A stretch of DNA of 64,000 bases from Malurus cyaneus samueli (lineage: Eukaryota > Chordata > Aves > Passeriformes > Maluridae). Position 1 is the stretch's first letter; every line of letters starts with the position of its first letter. The stretch is taken from the NCBI GenBank assembly GCA_009741485.1, contig CM019218.1, forward strand, positions 49,335,187 to 49,399,186, in the 5' to 3' direction. The notes beneath the pieces are model-generated. The model was not told the DNA's origin, did no database searches, and was given only the letters and a program-made list of their open reading frames with translations. Position numbers and translations under genes: made by a program. Shown piece after piece: positions 56,791-64,000 of the stretch.

Positions 56791-58019
56791 TAGAAATGAA
56801 CAACAAAATCCCCACGGTGGGAGGGGTGTGAGATGTTCTGGGTGGGGTGGGCATCCCTGGGCTGCCTCCTGGAGTGCCCAGGGTGGCAGGGCTTGCCTGA
56901 AAAACCTTGGGGTTTGGCCCAAACCGGGGTTTGGTGCCTCCCTGAGGGGGTGCAGGTGCCCCACGGGGGTGTCACCCCCATCAGGGGAACTGGGGAGGGT
57001 GGCATTGCTGATTTGCAGGGAGGGAATTTGGACCCAGAGTGGCACAGCATCTCGTGGTGCTGGGGCGAGCAGGGCCAGGGGAGCCCCGTTCCTGGCTGCG
57101 TTTGTGGTGTTTCCCTGCGGTGGGGGAGGGGACAGGACACGCTGGCACTCGGGGGGACTCGGGATGCCCCCGTGGGGACCCCCGGAGGAGATGAGACAAT
57201 TGGATACAGCGAGGTGCCCCCCTCCCCCCAGACCCACAACCAGTAACAGCCCCCAAAAATGCAGAACCCCCCCAACCTGAGCAGCAGTGCCCCCAACACC
57301 CCATTGGAGCACTTGGGAGGGGTCCCACCTGCTGGGGTTAAAACACCTTCCTGAGGGGTAACAGGGTGACCCCGCCAGGGAAACAGCCTTTAATTTGGGA
57401 TCCGTTATCCCTGGAGTCCCCACCCCATGGATTGGTTGCCCATCCCAGGGGGCTCGGTGGCCTCCAGGAGCTGTGCCAAGGTCTCATTTTCCTTCCAAGG
57501 GGGAGCTGGAGAGCTGTGATGTTTAGGGGGTTTAGGGGCTCCTTGGTTCTGCCCCCAGTAACCCCCCCAGCACCAGCAGCTGTCCCAGTCCAGTCCAGTA
57601 TGGGACTGGAGAGGAAGAGCCCAATTTCTGCCATTGCCGGTTGCACTGGGCAGGGGGTGAGCGCCCAAATTTCAGCTGTGGAGGGGAGAACTGCCCCCAA
57701 AACCCCCCTGCCCTGTCACAGTGCCCTCCTCAGCTGCTTGGCTGGGACCTGGGGGAACGGGAATGGTGGGGAAACCACTGGGACTCTCCATCAAACCCCA
57801 CTGCAGCACTGAAGGTGCTGGGAGAGCTCAGGGATTTTGGGGTCCCGAACTGCCAGTGCCAGCCCCGCTGGGGCAGCAGCACCCTGATGGATGCGGGAAC
57901 ACTCGGGCTGTGCAGAGAGGGAGGAAAGGTGACCCCAGCACCTGAGCCCCCTCCCTGGTGCCAGGGAGCAGGGGGAACACTCCGGGGGATGAAGGCTCCG
58001 TGTCCATCCCGCGGGGGGA
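56791..58019 (-). other. ALX3: Region 3' of ALX3 (possible 3'UTR)
   Basis: No conserved ORF on either strand. It lies between the ALX3 stop codon (58022-58020) and a minus-strand aataaa at 56762-56757; a minus-strand attaaa also occurs near 57389. It could be a long 3'UTR or simply intergenic. Confidence 0.4.
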
Positions 58020-58330
58020 TCATGTGGCCCAGCTCAGGAGGCTCCCGGCCCCTTCTTTGCTCTTCATCCTCAGTGGCATCACGTGGGCGCCTTGTATCGG
58101 TGCTGGGGGGCGGCTCGAACGGGTAGGGGGCAGGCCGGGGGGAGGCAGCCCGTGCAGGGACAGGCTGTTGATGCCGTGGGGGCCCGGGGAGCCGAGATGC
58201 CCATGAAAACCGTTGCTGGAAGTTGGGGGTACGGGACATGCCAGGGATGGATGCTCTCAGGGCGCAGCCCGCGGGGGCTTCCAGGTGCTCGGCCACGGGT
58301 TTTATGGCCAGCCGAAATGAAAAAAAAAAA
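58020..58330 (-). pseudogene. ALX3: ALX3 exon 4 remnants and OAR-like tail, disrupted
   Basis: On the minus strand the fragments VFMGISAP (about 58215), HGINSLSLHGLPP (about 58170), YPFEPPPSTD (about 58115), YKAPT (58096-58082) and LRMKSKEGAGSLLSWAT-stop (58073-58020) follow the ALX3 C-terminal order, but in different frames. After YKAPT the frame meets tga at once (58081-58079). The final 17-residue tail resembles the OAR/C-terminal tail of ALX proteins. The exon's 5' edge was not resolved. Confidence 0.75.
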
Positions 58331-58920
58331 ACAAACAAATGAGGTGGAATCACCCCTGCTCAGTTTCTCCCTGTTCCCCTTAAATCCCGCTCTGCTCAGA
58401 TTCCTCTCACACCTCATCAGCCTGGATCCCGCTCATCCCCTCTCAATCCCCAAACCCACAGCCGTGCAGAGGAGCCGTGCCTTTGCTCTATTATAGTGGC
58501 CTCCGAGAGAATTGAATCCTGTTTAAAATATTCCCCCGGGAGATTTGGCTCCAGGGATGCGCGTGAAGCCGAGTTTTAAAATATTTTGTATGCTTTTTGA
58601 TATCAGGAGGGGAAAAGGGCAAGTTTTGCAGAAAAAGGGGGGAGAAAGCACTCATGGATGGGGCAGAGCTGAAGGGGGTTTAGGGGGGAACATCCCAAAA
58701 CGTCCCAGAGGGCATTTCCCACGGAAAATGGAGGTGGGACATAAAGGCGCATCTTCTGCGTGTGGCAAAATGCGGATTGCTCTTTCTATCCAGTGTGGAC
58801 GGGGCTTGCAGGGAGAAGGGGCAGGGATGGGTTGATTGGGGCACCCCAGGTGCACGCGGACGGGACCCTTCGCCCTGGGACTAGGGACAGGTTTGGAGCA
58901 GCCTCCCTGGCATCTCTCAC

Positions 58921-58983
58921 CTCCTGGATTTTCCCGTACCGCTCCCGTTTCCGCCACTTAGCCCGTCGGTTCTGGAACCACAC
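58921..58983 (-). CDS. ALX3: ALX3 exon 3 (homeodomain recognition helix), intact
   Basis: 63 nt, phase 0, between acceptor ttcccccag and donor gtgaga. It encodes [20 protein letters not shown] plus Glu, identical to the family in every residue. This is the classic paired-type intron position within the homeobox (after Gln-46). Confidence 0.9.
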
Positions 58984-59469
58984 CTGGGGGAAGGAGGAGG
59001 GGCTGAGCTGCGGGGACCCTTCCCCTGCCCCCTGCAGGATCCACACTCCTCCCAGCGGGAAAAGGGCCCGGACACGATCCCGCAGCGTTCCCGAGAGCCG
59101 GGGCTGAGCCAAGGAAGGTGCCCTGTGCTCAGCGCTGGAGCTCATCGGCCTTTACCGACAGCAGGAATCTCTGTTATCCCGCACGGAAAATGATCCATGC
59201 TGCCCCGTGCGTGATCCTTTCCCCTCCCTGCTGCTTCTGGGACTTGTTTATCGCAGATTTTGCTGCGGAATGAGGCTTTTCGGGTGCTGATGTCCCCAAC
59301 CTCCCACGGCATCTTCTACCCCGGAGAGGAGATGCACCTGCCGGGACACTCCGCGGCTTCGGGGCTGCAGGGTTTCATTCACCCACCCCAAATGTGCTTG
59401 GGGGCACTGGTGGGTGCAGGCTCGGGGGACTCCCTGCCGCTGCCCATCGCAGCTGGGCCACCTGATCTC

Positions 59470-59625
59470 CATGTCCCATTCCCCGGCTGGGGGACCCCTC
59501 CGCTGCCTGTGCCATGTCCCATTCCCGCTCGGGGGACCCCCCCTGCCTGTGCCATTCCCCATTCCGCTCGGGGGACCCCTCCCCTGCCTGTGCCATGTCC
59601 CATTCCCGCTCGGCCCTCTGTACCT
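59470..59625. repeat. Tandem repeat in ALX3 intron 2, about 50-bp unit
   Basis: About three copies of catgtcccattcccgctcgg, ggggacccctcc and cctgcctgtgc. Confidence 0.8.
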
Positions 59626-60147
59626 CCAGCGGGAGCTGTGCAGCCATTCCTCCTGAGCGTGGCTCCCTGCTCAGCTTCCTGACACCTCCACCATTAAATT
59701 TCTCCCTTGCTGGGTGCACTCGTCGTCTCTCCGAGCTCACACTGCATGGAGACCCCCTGAAGCAGTGCCTGCAACGGAGCAGGGAGTGAGCTCGGTCTCA
59801 TACCGCCCCGTGCCCGGGAGTGCCAGCCCCAGCCCCATCCACCTGGCTCCCGGGTCTGTCCTGGGCTGGCAGGAGAGACTGAGCTGGAGGGTGCTGGGAA
59901 TAATGGATGCATGGAGGGATCACCGTTGGAGGACTCTGACCTCACCAAATTTGGCTCTTTCTACCCTTGGCCTTCTCCTGTGACAGTGCCGAGGGTTCGA
60001 GGCAACCCAGTACTCAATTTTCCATCTGGATTACATGTTCATGCAAAACCTTTTAATTCAGCATCACTCGCGGAGAGGAAAACCCCCGCTCTGGCACCCC
60101 CAGGATCCCGTGCCCGTCCCCTGGGAGCCAGGGCCTGTGCCCATTAC

Positions 60148-60456
60148 CTGCACCCTAGCCGTCGGTCAGGTCGTCGCAGTCCTAGCTGCTCCCGGGCGTA
60201 GACGTCGGGATAATGCGTTTCCTCTTGAAAACTTCTCCAGTCCTCCAGCTGGAACGTGCCTGAAGTCGTCCTGTTCCCCGCTTCTGCTCTTGCCCCCTTG
60301 CCCAGGGGCTCGGAGGAGCTCGGAGATACCTGTGTTCCCGGCAGACACCCAGGGGATGCTGCCAGTGGGCACGACCAATCTGTGCCCCGGAGCTTTCGGG
60401 GGGTCCCTGCAGCTGTGGAATTGTCTGGAAGTCCGCTTTGCAGTCCTTGCTCACCG
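60148..60456 (-). pseudogene. ALX3: ALX3 exon 2 (first part of homeodomain), disrupted
   Basis: The exon opens VSKDCKADFQTIPQLQGPPE after a good acceptor. It then loses frame before the basic KSKKRR region: the aag-agc-aag-aag stretch lacks a base. The homeobox reads NRTTSGTFQLEDWRSFQEET instead of the family [20 protein letters not shown], which is best explained by paired one-base indels. After YAREQLGLR the frame shifts again, so the exon does not join exon 3 in frame. Confidence 0.8.
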
Positions 60457-62500
60457 CTGGTGGGAGAGGCACAGCACACGGGGGGGTTAACAGTGCTAAG
60501 AGAGCCTAGCCTCCATGCACAGCGAGCCCATGCCATGCATCCCTTCCCGTCCCGTCCATATCCCGGGGTATTCGAGGGCGCGGCCCAGGGAAGGTTCAGT
60601 AGGAACAGCAGCAGGCAAAACCATCCCTGAGAGGCAATCCGTGCTCACTGAGGAGCTGGGCAGAAAGCTCTTGAGCGTGGTGGGAAAGCCCGGTGTGAGC
60701 CCGGGATGCTTCAGGGAGCTACTGGGATGGTGTGGAGATGGGGAGGGAGGGCAGCGGAGGGGGTACAAGGGGGTTTTTGAGATAATTTGCTCCTGCTGTC
60801 CGTCATCACCTCTCCTCCCCCTCCCTTCCCACCCAGGCTGATGCCCCAGCTCGTGCTCAGTGCCCAGGCAGTAGCCACAGACCAAAGTGGCCCCAGCCAG
60901 CCGGCCTGCTGTATCCACCCCCGCACTCTGATAGTTCACGGGGAGCTCAGTGCCCGAGGCAGCGCTTCCCCAGAGCTGCAGATCCCGCAGAAGAAACATT
61001 GGAAAGAGTAATAAATAACTCCCTGCCTTTTTTTCTGGAACAGCTCCCCTTCCTCACCCTTTCTGGGCCAGAGCAAGAATTGAGGGTTCCCCCATTCCCC
61101 TGGTGCTGCTGCATTGCGAATGGATATGGAATGGATCAAGAGGAAAATCCTGCCACGCCCTTTGGAGGTCCCATCCTGTACCAGGGAGGTTTTTATGTCC
61201 CTACAGTCCCCACACCCAGAGCCTGCAGCTCCCGAGGTGCTGTTGGAACCTGATGGCTGAGCCACGGAAGAGAACTGAACGGGCAATGGCAGATGTGGAG
61301 GGGTGGCTTGGGTCCCCATGAGACTAAGGGACACAGAAGGTCACCCGGGAAGGGGAACAACGCTAAAAATGCCGCGGGTTCGCCCTGACCCACCCCAAAT
61401 CACCCACTGCAGTGGATTTGGGTTCCTGCAGGGGGGATCACTGGCTCCTCGGAGGGGCACGGCCTGAGAGAGGGAAATGCCTCATTTGGGATGGATCCTC
61501 CCTCCCACGGAGCGGGGGAATGGGGTCTGTGTCCCTGCAGACCCACCCGGGGCTCTGCAACCCCCGAACCAGCCCCCGCCACGGCCTTTTCCGGCCTTTC
61601 GGTTTTGCTTTTTCGTTTTCTAATTAAGGCAATTTGGGGGCTCTGGAGAAGCCAAGCTCAGAGCCAGCTGCTTTGAATTAATGAGAAATTGTAATTTGGG
61701 GGAGGTTTGGGGGGTGATTGCTCCTCGTCCCTCTCGGTACCGACCTGTCCGCGTGTCTGGTCATGGATAACGGCAAAGGAATGAAGCCAAATTGCTATTT
61801 CCTCCCTGCTTTGGCCTCCAAAGGGCTCAGCCGCTGAGCTGGAGGGGTTTTATGATAACCAACCCACCAGAATGCCACCATAACATAACAATTAGTGGGA
61901 AAAAATGACCAAAAAAAATTCTCGGCTGCACAAGGCATGTCGAGTTCATGTTGTTCCTTTCCTTTTTCAAGAAACACGGCGCATTATCTGAGGGACCCGG
62001 CGTTTTACATTGGAGAAAATAATAAATAACAGAAAGAATGAAAAAGCAGGAAGGAGCAGGATGCAGGCACGTAGCTAAACAAACACAGCGGCACAGGGGG
62101 ACAAAGGGAAGATACAGATATTTTTCTCCCACTCCTTCTTCCTAAACTGTCACCCCCTGAAAAATTCGGCGGCGCTGGGGAAGGCGGCAGCTGGGGAGCA
62201 GCTGTACAATTCCTGGGGTAATGGGGAGGGGAAGGAACTCCAAAGGATCATTCAGGAAGGAAGGAGTAGCCCAGGACATTCAGGGAAGAGCACCGTGAAC
62301 GGCAAGCACCCCACACCGTAGCGTGCAGCAGGTAACGCCGTGCATGGGACTCTCCCGGTGCTCCCAGAACGGTTTCCACGGCGGTTCCCGGGCCCTTTTC
62401 TACCTGTTCCCCGAGGCGGCTTTGCTGGGTCTCACCGGTTCCCATTGCCCCCGGTGCTGCCTTTTCCTTCTTTTATTAAACGAAAAGGGAAAAATACTAA
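60457..62500. other. Region upstream of ALX3 exon 2, no gene recognised
   Basis: ALX3 exon 1 is expected here or further right, but I could not find its motifs. A lower-GC block at about 61600-62130 contains several taatta/attaat homeodomain-type sites (ctaattaaggcaattt, gaattaatgagaaattgtaa). It could be a conserved regulatory element. Confidence 0.4.
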
Positions 62501-62504
62501 AGCA

Positions 62505-62660
62505 ACAAGTGTGGTGGGGGGGGAATATTAAAGCAAAGTGTGGTGGGGGGAATATTAAAGCAAAAGGGTGGAAATAGGGAGAGAGTGGCGAGAATATTAA
62601 AGCGAAAGTGAGGGAAGGAATCACTTAAAGCGTAAAGTGGGAAATATTAAAGTCGAAAGT
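62505..62660. repeat. Short tandem repeat (aatattaaagc(a/g)aaagtg)n
   Basis: Five to six copies of a 25-35 bp unit centred on aatattaaagcaaa, separated by ggtgggggg or gggaga spacers. Confidence 0.85.
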
Positions 62661-62689
62661 GGACCGGGGAGAGCCACGGATCATTAGAA

Positions 62690-63950
62690 GCGCAGAACGC
62701 GGTGGGAGTCCTCGAGTGAGCCCCTCAACAGGCCCAGCTGGAAGGGCGAGAATCGGCAGGGTTCGCGGGAGCCATCGGGGCATGAACCCGGTCCAGCTGG
62801 AAGATCGGCCGGGAATGGCAAGACGGTGGAGCTGCGTGCGATGGTCCCGAGGAGCTACCGGAAGCCGGGACGCTGCACGGGTACCGGGAGCGAGAAGCGG
62901 ATCGCCCCGGACAGCACCTGAGGATCGGTACTGGCGGGGGGGTGAGGGAGGCGGAGCGCTGGGGCCCGGACCGAGTAACCGGGGAGCGGGTCGCCAGACC
63001 CTGCCAGAGCCCCGAACGACCACCTCTAGCGCCCCTCCCCCAGACCCCGGGGTCACCGCCGGCCTCTGCCCGGGCCAGTCGGAGGACGGGAGGCGGCGGC
63101 CGGACGCGACTCTCCAGCCTCTCTCCTGGGGAACGCGCGGGCGTTCTCCGTCCCCGAACGGGGACCCGCCGCTCCCAGCCGGGCCCGGTCCCGCCGTCGC
63201 GGCACGCGGGGCCGCGTCTCCCCCGACGCCTTTTCTGCCCTCCCCCTTGTTCGTGGAGAACGGGAATCCGTCCCGGAGCCCCCGTCTCTGTCGCGACAAG
63301 CACCCGGCCGCCCACACTCGCACGCCAGCCTTGCCGCTCGGCTCACCGATCGGGCAATGTCCCGTTTCCCGACGACTGGACCATATCGCGACATCTCGGC
63401 TGCCTCGGAGAACGGAGCGCGTCGGCGCGAATGACGCTCTTGCGGGGTCAGGGCTGGGGTCCAGCAAGACGCCCCAGGCGCCGGGCAGAGAGGGAAGAGA
63501 AGCCAGAAGGCGGCGGAGGGGATCTGACGCCCGATCCGCCCCCATCATCAGTTCGCGCTCCCCGTTACTGCCCCCGGCCGGTACAGGGGCTTCCCAGGAG
63601 CCACGACGGGGGGCGCCGGCTGGGCGACCCCCCAGTACCGGGGCTTGTGCCCGGGCCGGCGGGCAGCCGCGGCCGGGTCGCGGGGGCTGAGCGCGGGCCG
63701 CGGTGGGGCCCCGCACCGAGGCGAAGGCGGTCGGGAGGCCCGGGAGCCCCTCGGGGACCCCGCAGGCGGCGGAGGCGGGGGAAAGGCCGGCAGCCCGGGT
63801 CTCCATGGCGGCAGTTGAGGGACGGGACGGGTCGCCGCGAGCTGGATTGTTGGCGGAGCTCCGGACGGAGGGACGGGGGGCGATAGGGATGGAGGGCGCC
63901 CGCAAAGCACCCCACCCGCACACAGCCGCCAGCCGCCCCACCCCACAGCC
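62690..63950. promoter_or_regulatory. CpG-rich island
   Basis: High CpG density with long stop-free frames on both strands, ending in a ggttaaccctctaatccc edge. It could be the ALX3 5' region or the promoter of the next gene. No coding motif supports either choice. Confidence 0.45.
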
Positions 63951-64000
63951 AGTCACGTGTGTGCTCCCAGCACTTGGTTAACCCTCTAATCCCAAATCCT

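Larger units (their letters stand above)
58020..60456 (-). pseudogene. ALX3: ALX3 homeobox locus, exons 2-4, with multiple frame breaks
   Basis: ALX3 is a paired-type homeodomain factor of frontonasal and limb mesenchyme. Here, next to STRIP1 and on the opposite strand as in mammals, three exons are recognisable: exon 2 (60456-60148), exon 3 (58983-58921) and exon 4 (about 58330-58020). Splice sites survive: cccaccag and gtaatg around exon 2, ccccag and gtgaga around exon 3. Exon 3 is intact, reading [20 protein letters not shown] plus Glu. Exon 2 holds THYPDVYAREQL, but the flanking homeodomain sequence switches frame several times. Exon 4 carries fragments in three different frames, ending in an intact LRMKSKEGAGSLLSWAT and stop. 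Exon 1 was not found. This is either a unitary pseudogene or a gene in a badly assembled GC-rich stretch; ALX3 loss has been reported in several vertebrate lineages. Confidence 0.75.

Noticed and set aside
57730..58353. 207-codon minus-strand frame over ALX3 exon 4
   Set aside because: It overlaps the ALX3 remnants but is out of frame with most recognisable ALX3 fragments, so it is not the product.
62625..63956. 443-codon open frame on the minus strand
   Set aside because: It lies in a CpG-rich stretch that is open on several frames of both strands, begins and ends in repeat or low-complexity sequence, and shows no domain or ALX3 exon 1 motif.

Overview
This window is vertebrate nuclear DNA, almost certainly from a bird. 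Four lines of evidence support this: many truncated CR1 LINE 3' ends, very short introns, GC-rich background with dense minisatellites (a microchromosome-like composition), and the gene order. Reading left to right, the genes are CSF1 (+), AHCYL1 (+), STRIP1 (+) and ALX3 (-). This is the gene order of the mammalian 1p13.3-type synteny block; from memory, the chicken equivalent lies on a microchromosome. I cannot name the species.

Layout. 1-860 is a minisatellite plus TG/CA-rich repeats. 880-1060 is a CpG-dense tandem repeat. 1229-9270 is CSF1: TATA box, a first exon whose start codon I could not fix, seven clear coding exons (2664-7504) and a 3'UTR ending at a poly(A) signal at 9252. 9270-12180 is intergenic with a minisatellite, followed by an abrupt, nearly pure AT island (12180-12945). 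The AHCYL1 CpG-island promoter has two CRE-type sites. AHCYL1 has 17 coding exons (13371-38964, 525 codons), a 15.4 kb first intron and a long 3'UTR ending near 40790. STRIP1 starts about 0.7 kb further on at its own CpG island (YY1-like sites and a TCTCGCGAGA element) and has 21 coding exons (41523-55442, about 821 codons). An assembly gap of 25 N lies at 56766-56790. The ALX3 locus on the minus strand (58020-60456) is recognisable by its homeobox exons and C-terminal tail, but exons 2 and 4 carry many frame breaks. 62500-64000 holds a short tandem repeat and a CpG-rich island.

Function. CSF1 encodes the macrophage growth factor, a membrane-anchored four-helix cytokine. AHCYL1 (IRBIT) is a catalytically divergent S-adenosylhomocysteine-hydrolase-like regulator of IP3 receptors and ion transporters. 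STRIP1 is a core STRIPAK phosphatase-kinase scaffold subunit. ALX3 is a paired-type homeobox factor of craniofacial mesenchyme. They are neighbours by conserved synteny, not an operon.

Most notable observations: the apparently broken ALX3 with one perfectly preserved homeobox exon; a 319-bp near-perfect inverted repeat in AHCYL1 intron 1; three abrupt AT-only islands; a one-base frame conflict at STRIP1 exon 14 beside an intron that is open in frame; and the missing ATG for CSF1.
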